DNA from: Arthrobacter sp. AZCC_0090
Lineage (GTDB): Bacteria > Actinomycetota > Actinomycetes > Actinomycetales > Micrococcaceae
Reading direction: 5' to 3'
DNA length: 59,522 bases
Assembly: GCF_014207375.1 (NCBI RefSeq)
Contig: NZ_JACHEE010000020.1
Location: 1 to 59,522 of the forward strand
Every line of letters starts with the position of its first letter. Position 1 is the first letter of the stretch. Both the position numbers and the translations under genes were made by a program. Positions 51,194 through 59,199 of this stretch are shown one piece after another. The notes under the pieces are model-generated. The model was not told the origin of the DNA. It saw only the letters and a program-made list of their open reading frames with translations, and ran no database searches.

Positions 51194-53013
51194 GATGCTG
51201 CCCCCTCTTTTCCCGCAGTCATCAGGTCCCGAGCCGCCTTTCCGAGGTAGCTCTCGATCACCGCCGGGTCGTCGCGAACCACACTGGGTGGCCCGGATGC
51301 GATGATCTTGCCGAGATGGAGCACGTTGACCTGGTCTGCGATGCCCATGATCATCTCGAAGTTGTGTTCGACGATGACGATATTGGCGCCGGCATCCCGC
51401 AACGCACGGATCAGATCTCCCAGCGCCTCGACCTCATTTTCATCCAGGCCTGATGCCGGCTCGTCCAGCAGGACGACCGCCGGGTCCCCGGCGAGTGCGC
51501 GGGCGACTTCGAGCAAGCGGCGGGTTCCCAGGGGGAGGTCTGAAGCCGGTCGGTCGGCCAGCTCGGCGATCCCGAGAAGGGATAGCAGCCTCAGTGCCTC
51601 TGCCCGGTCATTGACCTGGCCGCGGCGGGCGCTTGGCATCCTGAGCATCGTCGCCACGATCGAGGTTCGGGAGCGTGAGAATCGAGCGCTTGCCACGACG
51701 TCGACGGCCGTCATCTCCCTGGGGACGACCGGAGTCTGGAAGGTGCGGGAGACACCGGCCATGGCCAAGCGGTGAGCCGATTTTCCTTCCATTGCGTCGC
51801 CTTCGATGGAAACGACACCCGACGTCGGCCGATAGAACCCGCTGATGACGTTGAGCAAGGTCGTCTTGCCCGAGCCGTTGGGCCCGATCAGAACGGTGAT
51901 CTGGCCCGGCTTCGTCTCCAGGTTCACTCCGTCCAGGGCCCGGTTCCCGCCGAAGTCCATGGTGATAGCCGAGGCAATCATGTCCTTGCCATCAATGTGC
52001 TCAAGCGCCGATGGGTTCCGCAGCACCTCCTCGACGTCGGGCGCGAGCGCCCTGTGGTCGACAAACTTCGCCAAGATGAACTTGTTCGCGACGGAGGTGA
52101 GACCGCCGGTGAAGAACAGGCCAGCGATGAGCAGCAAGCCTCCGAAGAAGATCAGCGAATACTCCTGCAGCCCAACCGTGCTCAGCGGACCAATGACCAT
52201 GATCGCGGCGCCGATGAGGGCGCCATATATGCTGGCACTTCCGCCTATCACGGAGGCAGCGATTATCGGAATCAGGGCCTGGAATCCGAATGAACCGTGC
52301 GAGAGGTAGCCCTGCTGGGAGGCGAACAATGCTCCGGCGACGCCCGCAGGCAATGCGCTCAGGACGTAGGCGGTCAGCTTGAGCCTGGGGACCGAGATGC
52401 CCAGGGACCGTGCGAGCACGGGACTCTCCCGCATGACCTTCAGCGCCACACCGTGGCGGGATGCCACGAAGTTCCGGAACAAGGCAAATGTCAGGACTGT
52501 GACGCCGATAACGAGCACGTAGAAGCCGGTGGCACTCAGCTTCACACCGAACAGCACGGGCAGGGGGATGCCGCTCAGGCCGGCCTGCCCGCCCGTGAAT
52601 TCGGGAAGCAGAGTGACGAAATTGGGAAAGAGCAAAACCAGGAACAGCGTGACCATGGCGAGCGACCACGCGCCCAATCGGATTCCCGGAATAGCGGTGA
52701 TCAGTCCGATCACCGCTGCCGCCAGAATCGCCGCCAGGAGCCCTATCGACAAGTCGAACTTCTGCGTTGCGAGGTATCCGGCGAAATACGCGCCGACCCC
52801 GTAGATGGCGGACTGTCCGAGGGCGAGTTCTCCGCCGTAGCCGAAGGTCATGTTCAGGCCAAGCACGAGCAGCGCCAGCAACGCGACCGAGATCACGACC
52901 TGCAGGATTCCCGCACCGATGCCCAGGAACGGCAGTACCAGAACCATGAGCCCGACGGCGAGCGGGATGAGCCAGAAGGGTCTGGTGACCAGGGCCCTTT
53001 GCGAAATCTTCAA
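51190..53013 (-). CDS. LivM-LivG fusion: ABC permease joined to ATPase (importer 2)
   Basis: 607-residue protein. Residues about 1-320 are a LivM-type permease with nine to ten hydrophobic segments (MTFGYGGELALGQSAIYGVGAY). Residues about 350-600 are a LivG-type ATPase: Walker A GPNGSGKTT, signature LPLGTRRLLEVARALAG and Walker B VVLLDEPASGL. Importer 1 encodes these as two proteins. TTG 53013 starts directly after the livH stop. The fusion fixes the stoichiometry of one permease half with its ATPase. The natural linker lies around residues 325-350. Confidence 0.92.
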   Translation of the reverse strand: MKISQRALVTRPFWLIPLAVGLMVLVLPFLGIGAGILQVVISVALLALLVLGLNMTFGYGGELALGQSAIYGVGAYFAGYLATQKFDLSIGLLAAILAAAVIGLITAIPGIRLGAWSLAMVTLFLVLLFPNFVTLLPEFTGGQAGLSGIPLPVLFGVKLSATGFYVLVIGVTVLTFALFRNFVASRHGVALKVMRESPVLARSLGISVPRLKLTAYVLSALPAGVAGALFASQQGYLSHGSFGFQALIPIIAASVIGGSASIYGALIGAAIMVIGPLSTVGLQEYSLIFFGGLLLIAGLFFTGGLTSVANKFILAKFVDHRALAPDVEEVLRNPSALEHIDGKDMIASAITMDFGGNRALDGVNLETKPGQITVLIGPNGSGKTTLLNVISGFYRPTSGVVSIEGDAMEGKSAHRLAMAGVSRTFQTPVVPREMTAVDVVASARFSRSRTSIVATMLRMPSARRGQVNDRAEALRLLSLLGIAELADRPASDLPLGTRRLLEVARALAGDPAVVLLDEPASGLDENEVEALGDLIRALRDAGANIVIVEHNFEMIMGIADQVNVLHLGKIIASGPPSVVRDDPAVIESYLGKAARDLMTAGKEGAAS

Positions 53014-53877
53014 TTAGACCACCCGCTTCTTTATCTGCCCGAACAGCCCCGACGGGCGGACGAGCAACACGATGACCAAAAGGATGAAGACCGAGATGCC
53101 GGCCCAGTCCCCGCCCAAATAGCGCGCAGAGAACACTTCAACGAGTCCCACGGCGAATCCGCCCACCAGCGCGCCTCGCTGACTTCCGATACCCCCGATC
53201 GCCAGAACGACGAAGACCTTGACAGCGATGCTGTCGCCCAGCGAGTAGCTGGCCAGGGTCTTCGAGGCGACCAAGGGTGCACCTGCTGCCACGAGCGCAC
53301 CACCGAGCGCAAAGGCTCCCAATGACAGAGCCTTCACATTGACACCCCGAAGCATCGCTGCCGCCCTGTCTTCAGCCGTCGCGAGTCCGGCGAGGCCGAT
53401 GATGGACTTCCGGGCGAACAGGCCAGTCGCGCCGGCGACCAGAATTGAGACCAGGATCAGCAGCACATCGGAGAACTCGATCCGGCCACCCAGGAAATCG
53501 AAGGCAGTCTGGCCGGCGAAGTAGGAAACGGAAAGGGGGTTGGGTCCCCAGATGACGAAGGCGATACCGGAGAGGATGACACTGAACCCCAGCGTCGTGA
53601 CCAGTTCGTTGTCCGCTCCCTTGCCGCTGAGGCGCCGAATCGCGACAACTTCCTCGACAGCCCCGACCAGGGCTCCGACGACCGCACAGAAGATGATGGC
53701 CGCCCAGAGCGGGAGACCGAGTTGCGCACCGGAGATCAGCGCGGTGAACGAGCCGATCATCAGGACGTACGCCTGGGCGAAGTTGAAGACACCCGAGGCG
53801 ATGAAGACGATGTTGCAGCCAACAGCCACAAGCGCGTAGACGGCGCCGATCGCCAAGCCTGCCCATAAAAGTATCAC
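53014..53877 (-). CDS. LIV-type ABC permease, LivH-like (importer 2)
   Basis: 287-residue permease with about eight hydrophobic segments. GLAIGAVYALVAVGCNIVFIASGVFNFAQAY is the LivH start, with RPSGLFG near the end. The start is GTG 53877. The fusion protein gene follows without a gap. It forms the channel with the LivM half of the fusion. Confidence 0.93.
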   Translation of the reverse strand: MILLWAGLAIGAVYALVAVGCNIVFIASGVFNFAQAYVLMIGSFTALISGAQLGLPLWAAIIFCAVVGALVGAVEEVVAIRRLSGKGADNELVTTLGFSVILSGIAFVIWGPNPLSVSYFAGQTAFDFLGGRIEFSDVLLILVSILVAGATGLFARKSIIGLAGLATAEDRAAAMLRGVNVKALSLGAFALGGALVAAGAPLVASKTLASYSLGDSIAVKVFVVLAIGGIGSQRGALVGGFAVGLVEVFSARYLGGDWAGISVFILLVIVLLVRPSGLFGQIKKRVV

Positions 53878-54052
53878 CTACGTTGACCCTTCTGATTGTT
53901 GCTCACACTCGGGCAGCCGGGAACGAGGTCGCAGCCACGCGGTGAGAATACTGTTCCGCTCGCAGCCGCCAAGGCCGGGTGCGGGCGGAGTGCGGGCGGA
54001 GTGCCAGCGACGCGCGTTTCACGTCGCATCTTGAACGTGTGACAGGGCCCGC

Positions 54053-54078
54053 GCCATTCCCCGAAGCCGGGGAATGGC
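54053..54078. terminator. hairpin between binding protein and permease genes
   Basis: GCCATTCCCC (54053-54062) and GGGGAATGGC (54069-54078) form a perfect 10-bp stem with a 6-base loop, just after the binding-protein stop. In importer operons such a structure commonly lets the binding protein be made in excess by stopping part of the transcripts or protecting their 3' ends. That role is inferred from position. Confidence 0.75.
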
Positions 54079-54092
54079 ACCTGCCAGACGCA

Positions 54093-55298
54093 CTAACCGA
54101 TCGACTGGATGACGCCGTCGACGTACGGGCCCGGCTTGACGAAGACGTAAGCGTCCTTGGCGGAGACGCCGAGGAAGTGGCTTTCCGGGCTGAAGGTCTG
54201 GGTTCCCCAGCGAACGTAGGGGGCTGTTCCATCAAGGGGCCTGGGGTTCTCCAGTGCCTTCGACACGGATGCAGCGTCCACTGCGCCTGCCTGGTCGACT
54301 CCGCGCCTGGCAATCTGAAGCATGTCGAAACCGTCCGCGACCTGGTTCATGCCATTGGTTAGCTTGGCACCGCTCGACTTAAGGTGCGCCATGAGCGACT
54401 TGAAGAGCCTGCCGGACTCATCACGCTTGGCGGTGTTGATCGGGTACGCGCTGATGGTGAGATTCTTCCAGTCAGCCGGCGAGCTGATCGTGCCGAGGTT
54501 GTTGCCGGCGGAGAGCGAGATCCCGGCCACGACCGGGATGCCCAAGCCGAGCTTGGTGATTCCGGTCAGAATGTAGCCGGCAGCCGGACCGAATGCCTGC
54601 ATCACCAGGCCATCAGGGTCGTCCGCACTGAGACGTTCCAATGGGGCCGTCATGTCGATATCGGCGGCAGCGTACGAGTCTGCAACGACCTCGATCCCGG
54701 CAGCCTTGAAGGCCGCGGCATAGGCAGTCGCCGTGTCGGTACCGTTGGCGTCATTCGCCGTCAGCATGCCGACCTTCTTGATGCCCTGGCTGAGCAGTTG
54801 CGTGGTGACGGCCTTCGCATCCTGGACGTTGGGCACGGTCGGAGAGAATGCGAACGGAAAATTCGCCGGGTCGCTGATTTTCGACGACTGACCGAGCGTC
54901 ATAGTGAGAATTTCATTCCGGGTCGTCAACGGAAGCAGGGCCAGCGCAATGTTGCTGGTGACGCCGGCAAGGACAAGGTCAGGTTTCGCCTTGTCGATTT
55001 GCTGCTGGAGAAGTGTGACTGCCTTAGCCGGGTCGAGTTGGTCGTCGACAATCGTGAGTTTGGCTTGTCGGCCACCGAAGCCACCCGAAGTGTTGATGTC
55101 CTCAACGGCCGCCTCAAGCCCGGTGATCACCGTCTTGGCAGTCGTGGCGAGTGCTCCCGTGACCGGGTAGGACGCATAGATGTTGTAAGTCCCGCCCGCG
55201 CCGCTGGCCGGAGCGTTTCCGGCGCCTCCGCCGGTGCACGCAGTGAGGAACAGGCTCGACAAGACACCCAACGCCGCAATTAGCTTCTTCGAAACCAC
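54093..55298 (-). CDS. ABC transporter substrate-binding lipoprotein (importer 2)
   Basis: About 401-residue Peripla_BP_6-type binding protein. The N-terminal lipoprotein signal is VSKKLIAALGVLSSLFLTAC with the lipobox Cys at about 20, then a Gly/Ser-rich linker. The mature domain starts YNIYASYPVTGALATTAKT. GTG 55298 with AAAGGAAAC before it gives the expected signal-peptide length; an ATG at 55313 or a longer frame is possible. It is the first gene of importer 2. The region upstream holds a motif shared with the GntR gene, so this importer may be controlled by that regulator. Confidence 0.9.
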   Translation of the reverse strand: MVSKKLIAALGVLSSLFLTACTGGGAGNAPASGAGGTYNIYASYPVTGALATTAKTVITGLEAAVEDINTSGGFGGRQAKLTIVDDQLDPAKAVTLLQQQIDKAKPDLVLAGVTSNIALALLPLTTRNEILTMTLGQSSKISDPANFPFAFSPTVPNVQDAKAVTTQLLSQGIKKVGMLTANDANGTDTATAYAAAFKAAGIEVVADSYAAADIDMTAPLERLSADDPDGLVMQAFGPAAGYILTGITKLGLGIPVVAGISLSAGNNLGTISSPADWKNLTISAYPINTAKRDESGRLFKSLMAHLKSSGAKLTNGMNQVADGFDMLQIARRGVDQAGAVDAASVSKALENPRPLDGTAPYVRWGTQTFSPESHFLGVSAKDAYVFVKPGPYVDGVIQSIG

Positions 55299-55390
55299 AT
55301 TGTTTCCTTTCATCGAATGCTCAATCCTCACGGCAATGGCCGGAGCTCAAGCCATAATCACTCTGCTCAACATAGAACACTTTGGTGCCT

Positions 55391-55402
55391 AGAGTCTACT
55401 CT
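55391..55402. promoter_or_regulatory. 12-bp palindromic motif before importer 2
   Basis: AGAGTCTACTCT on the plus strand, that is AGAGTAGACTCT in the reading direction of the binding-protein gene, 93 bases before its start. It is identical to the 12-mer before the GntR gene at 30240. A similar TTG-C-A context precedes both. It is probably a site for the GntR regulator. Confidence 0.6.
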
Positions 55403-55751
55403 TTTGCCAATTGAATATTCCTGAGAGAGTGGGCGTTGACTGCTGAAGGTTTGGTTGTCTCCTGGTCGGCAACCACCAAGGACCCAGGAAGAGTCAACAG
55501 ATCGGCTCTTGCGAGTCGTTCGTTCTTCGAGGCCTGACTCTGCGCGCGCGAGTCCCCGACAACGTCGACATTGACTGTGCCGCAGTCGCGACTGATTCGA
55601 TTAAGACCCCTATGCCGCGTGACTCGTGCCGCGCAGGTGTGGTCAGGTGAGAGCGTAGCCATCATCGGCCTGGGTGGACTCGGGATGAGATGTCGAAGTC
55701 ATACCTATTGCCGACACGAACGCTGGACATGATCGCCTGCGCAAGGAGAAG
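55403..55751. other. intergenic, no intact gene
   Basis: Between the importer 2 promoter and the CitE-like gene. A short plus-strand frame near 55640-55690 reads GESVAIIGLGGLGM, resembling the NAD fold of a zinc alcohol dehydrogenase. It is too short to be sure of a gene remnant. Otherwise nothing is recognised. Confidence 0.45.
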
Positions 55752-56615
55752 TTACAGGTCGACTCGTGGCGCGTCCATCGACGCCTGTCTGAGCAGGATG
55801 TTCTTGGCGCGCTCAGTCACCGGTCGGTCGACGAGCTGCCCCCGCACTTGCGCCGCCCCACCCTCACTGTCCAGCACCTCGACCGCCCAGGCTATTTCTT
55901 CAGCCGACGGGGCGAAGCCTGCTGCGATCGGGCCAAGCTGCGCCGGATGGATCGCGAGCATTCCGCCGAAGCCGTTGCGCCTGGCGCGCGTTGCGACCTT
56001 GAGTACCTTATCCGTGTCTGTGATCTCCGTCGAGGGCGAGTCGATTGGGGCCGAGCCGCCGCCGGCGCGGGCCGCGATGACGAGACTGGCGCGCGCGTAA
56101 TCGAGTATTTCAGCATCCAGCTCGGCGCCGACATCGAGCGAGAAGTCTACGGCCCCGAAAGCCAGCCTGGTGACACCCGGCAGTGCCGCGATGCCCTGGG
56201 CCGCTCGTAGTCCGCGCGCACTTTCGACCAGCGGGATGAGCGCGAGTCCGCTGGGCAACCGCCGCCGAGTCTCACGTATCGCCACGGGATCCTCGGCCTT
56301 CGCCACCATGAGTCCCAGCAAACCGTGGCCAGTGACGCAAGACAGGCTGAGCAGAGCTGCGAGCTGCGGCTCGAACAATTCCGAGTCGGTCGAGTGCACG
56401 CGAACCACCGCACGCATGTCACCGCCTGGAACGAGCGCAGACAGGGCATTGGTAAGGGCCGCCTCTGCGTTTCCCGGGGCGACGGCGTCTTCGAGGTCGA
56501 TAATGACCTCATCAGCCCCGGCAGCCATGGCCTTACCGAAGCGATCGGGCCGATCGCCAGGCACGAAAAGAAAAGTTGTAGCATCGCGCGATTGCGGGCC
56601 GGATGAACGCTTCAC
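55752..56615 (-). CDS. CitE / HpcH-HpaI family lyase
   Basis: 287-residue TIM-barrel lyase of the citrate lyase beta/malyl-CoA type. It starts FLFVPGDRPDRFGKAMAAGADEVIIDLEDAV (Mg-binding Glu/Asp), has VRVHS with the conserved Arg, GLMVAKAED and a late GGMLAIHPAQ. It cleaves or forms C-C bonds in 3-hydroxy-acyl-CoA or 2-oxo-4-hydroxy acids, the last step of many meta-cleavage routes. GTG 56615 has no ribosome site, while TATAGT lies at 56623-56628, about seven bases upstream, so the transcript may be leaderless. Divergent from the reductase gene at 56729. Confidence 0.92.
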   Translation of the reverse strand: MKRSSGPQSRDATTFLFVPGDRPDRFGKAMAAGADEVIIDLEDAVAPGNAEAALTNALSALVPGGDMRAVVRVHSTDSELFEPQLAALLSLSCVTGHGLLGLMVAKAEDPVAIRETRRRLPSGLALIPLVESARGLRAAQGIAALPGVTRLAFGAVDFSLDVGAELDAEILDYARASLVIAARAGGGSAPIDSPSTEITDTDKVLKVATRARRNGFGGMLAIHPAQLGPIAAGFAPSAEEIAWAVEVLDSEGGAAQVRGQLVDRPVTERAKNILLRQASMDAPRVDL

Positions 56616-56728
56616 ACAAACTACTATACATGGCTAACTATTTTTACTAGATTGCAAGGTGGTACTGCTCTGCAGTCCGGATGCCCCAGCGCCGGTGCAT
56701 TCAAACGGATACAAAGAGGTGAGCCGCA
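56616..56728. promoter_or_regulatory. divergent promoter region, CitE-like / PRISE-like
   Basis: 113 bases serve two genes. On the minus strand TATAGT (complement of 56623-56628) is a good -10 box directly before the CitE start. On the plus strand the AT-rich stretch to about 56660 can hold the other promoter, and GAGG precedes GTG 56729. Confidence 0.5.
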
Positions 56729-57832
56729 GTGGCACAATCTGTCGTCGTAGTGGGGGCCAGCGGACTAATTGGTTCAGCCGCCGTTCAGCAGTTCGGCGAT
56801 CACGGCTGGCACGTGACCGCAATTTCGCGGCGCCGGCCAAAAGTAACTCCGGGAACACCCTTTACCCACCTGCCACTAGACCTGCTCGATTCAGACGTGA
56901 CCACCGCGGCGCTCGAGCGGCTGCCACCGGTCACTCATGTCGTCTACGCCGCCGCTTTCGAAAAGCCAGGCTTGGTTGCTGGATGGTCGGACCCCGAGCA
57001 GATGCAGACGAACCTGCTCATGCTGCGAAACGTTCTCGAGCCCCTCTCCCGATCGGGAAATCTCGAACACGTCACCACCATGCAGGGCACGAAGGCCTAT
57101 GGAGTACATCTGCACCCCATCCCCATTCCCGCTCGAGAACGCCACCCCCGGGACGAGCACCCGAACTTTTATTGGCTGCAAGAAGACTTTCTGAAACAAT
57201 CGGCCGAACAGTACGGCTACAACTGGACCATCTTCAGACCAGTTCAGGTCGTTGGGAACGCATACGGCGTCGCATACAGCACGCCATCAGTCATCGGCGC
57301 GTATGCCGCGATCTGCCGCCAGGAAAATTTGCCCTTCGGGTTTCCCGGTGGCCAAATCAACCCAGTGAGACAGTCAGTGGACGTCAACCTGGTCGCCGAA
57401 GCGATACGGTGGGCAACCCACGCACCGTCGGCCTGGGGACAGCATTTCAACCTGACCAATGGCGAGGTGTTCTCGTGGCAAGAATTGTGGCTGACATTCG
57501 CCGAGATCTTTCAGATAAAGGCGGCCGAACCGACTCCCGTCAGTCTCGCGCGCTTTCTGCCCGAGCATGGTCAGACGTGGAATCGCATCGTTGAGCAGTA
57601 CGATCTTCTTCCTTTGTCAATACTCGATGTCGTGGGCAAATCACACATGTACGCCGACTACACGTTCGGGTACGGTGTAGAGACACCCCAACCGCCCACG
57701 CTCGTGAGCACCATCAAGGTGAAGCAGGCAGGCTTCACCGAAGTCCGCGATACCGAGGCCACCTACCGAAAAGCGATCGAATCACTGATCGAGCAGAGGA
57801 TACTGCCCGGCGTCTCGCGTCGTTCTGCGTAA
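56729..57832 (+). CDS. PRISE-like NAD(P)H enone reductase (extended SDR)
   Basis: 367-residue atypical/extended SDR. It has the N-terminal fold VVVVGASGLIGSAAVQQF, MQGTKAYGVH and the motif PNFYWLQEDFL, corresponding to the NFYYxxED signature of progesterone 5-beta-reductase/iridoid synthase-like (PRISE) enzymes. Those reduce 1,4-enones with NADPH. The Tyr of NFYW is the expected catalytic residue. A steroid or terpenoid enone is a plausible substrate and fits the ketosteroid-isomerase-like and SDR genes in the window. The MFS gene follows after two bases, so both are co-transcribed. Confidence 0.85.
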   Translation: MAQSVVVVGASGLIGSAAVQQFGDHGWHVTAISRRRPKVTPGTPFTHLPLDLLDSDVTTAALERLPPVTHVVYAAAFEKPGLVAGWSDPEQMQTNLLMLRNVLEPLSRSGNLEHVTTMQGTKAYGVHLHPIPIPARERHPRDEHPNFYWLQEDFLKQSAEQYGYNWTIFRPVQVVGNAYGVAYSTPSVIGAYAAICRQENLPFGFPGGQINPVRQSVDVNLVAEAIRWATHAPSAWGQHFNLTNGEVFSWQELWLTFAEIFQIKAAEPTPVSLARFLPEHGQTWNRIVEQYDLLPLSILDVVGKSHMYADYTFGYGVETPQPPTLVSTIKVKQAGFTEVRDTEATYRKAIESLIEQRILPGVSRRSA

Positions 57833-57834
57833 CG

Positions 57835-59064
57835 ATGGCCGAGGCTGAAGGGTTCGCATCGCCCGACACTCCCCCACCGCCGCTTGGCCCGATCTTGCGC
57901 CAGCTCACCCCGTCGGTTTTTCTGCCCGCCATGATCTATGAGATCGGGAACGGCGCGATCGCCCCGATCATCGCCCTGACAGCGGTCGGACTCGGTGCCC
58001 CTCTCGCGCTCGCGGCGCTGCTCGTGGGGCTTCTTGGTATCGGTCGTGTGCTCGGCGACATTCCTGCCTCGTGGCTTGCGGAGCGTTACGGGGACCGTCG
58101 GGCGATGGTGTTGGCGGCCGGGCTCGAAACCGTGGCTCTGCTGGGCTGCTATTTCAGTCCATCCATCGCGCTCTTCGCTGTCGCTCTGTTGCTCTCGGGC
58201 ATGTCAACGGCGACGTTCTATTTGGCCAGACAGTCGTACCTGGCCGACGTGGTGGCTCCCGCCCATCGGGCACGGGCGATGTCGACCCTCGGAGGTTCTC
58301 ATCGCGTCGGCCTTTTCGTCGGGCCGTTCATCGGTGCTGTGGTCGTGAAAGCAATAGGCTTGAACGGCGCGTATCTCGTGGCCATCGCCGCCACGCTGTG
58401 TGCCGCGGTGCTGTTGCTCGTGATCGCGGATATCTCACCGCCGCAAGGCCAGGGGACAGCGATTCGAGGCAAGAAGTCGAGCCGAGCCGTTCTCATCGAG
58501 CATCGAATCATATTCTCCACCCTCGGCGTGACGATGATCGGCTGCGGCGCGGTACTGGCTGCCCGGCAGACGGTTGTACCCTTGTGGGCCGCGCACCAGG
58601 GAATCGGGGCCGCCGAGACCAGCCTGATTTTCGGCACGGCGGGAGCAGTGGAGATGCTCCTGTTCTATCCGGCTGGCAAGATCGCCGACCGATTCGGCAG
58701 ACTAGCCGTCGCGCTGCCTTGGATGCTCGTGCTCGGCGGCGCCATCGCGGCTGTTCCTTTCACCTCGGATCCCGCTTCTCTCACGGCCGTGGCGATCATC
58801 ATGAGCGTTGGTAGCGGCATAGGAGCAGGAACCCTCATGACGCTCGGCGCCGACGCGGCCCCTCTCGCTGGTCGCCTCCGTTTCCTAGGGATCTGGCGCG
58901 TTCTCAGTGATTCCGGATATGCAGCAGGGCCCGCTATCTTGTCAGCCATCGCGGTCGGCACATCGCTTTCAGTCGGAATCACAGCGCTCGGCGCCGTGGG
59001 CCTCGGCGCCGCCGCAGCCCTGAAGGTGTTCGTGCCGAAATACGCGGCCACCCGACAAAACTAA
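57835..59064 (+). CDS. MFS transporter
   Basis: 409-residue major facilitator protein with about 12 hydrophobic segments in two bundles. The loop ADIPASWLAERYGDRRAMV resembles the MFS motif A (GxLaDrxGrR), repeated as GKIADRFGRLA in the second half. It starts two bases after the reductase stop, so uptake or export of the pathway compound, its precursor or a toxic intermediate is likely. Direction and cargo are unknown. Confidence 0.92.
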   Translation: MAEAEGFASPDTPPPPLGPILRQLTPSVFLPAMIYEIGNGAIAPIIALTAVGLGAPLALAALLVGLLGIGRVLGDIPASWLAERYGDRRAMVLAAGLETVALLGCYFSPSIALFAVALLLSGMSTATFYLARQSYLADVVAPAHRARAMSTLGGSHRVGLFVGPFIGAVVVKAIGLNGAYLVAIAATLCAAVLLLVIADISPPQGQGTAIRGKKSSRAVLIEHRIIFSTLGVTMIGCGAVLAARQTVVPLWAAHQGIGAAETSLIFGTAGAVEMLLFYPAGKIADRFGRLAVALPWMLVLGGAIAAVPFTSDPASLTAVAIIMSVGSGIGAGTLMTLGADAAPLAGRLRFLGIWRVLSDSGYAAGPAILSAIAVGTSLSVGITALGAVGLGAAAALKVFVPKYAATRQN

Positions 59065-59199
59065 GGGGTATATCCCGATCCGCCACCCGTCGAAGCCATC
59101 AGCGCGAGCGGCTCCTAGTGTCGAGATGAGTCTGGCGACCCAGGTCAGTTCCGGATGCACTCTCCTTCGCACGACGCCTATTGGGGAAGTCGAGAGACG

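Noticed and set aside
52297..53325. 342-codon plus-strand frame opposite the LivMG fusion
   Set aside because: Gln/Asp/Arg-rich antisense shadow of membrane-helix codons.
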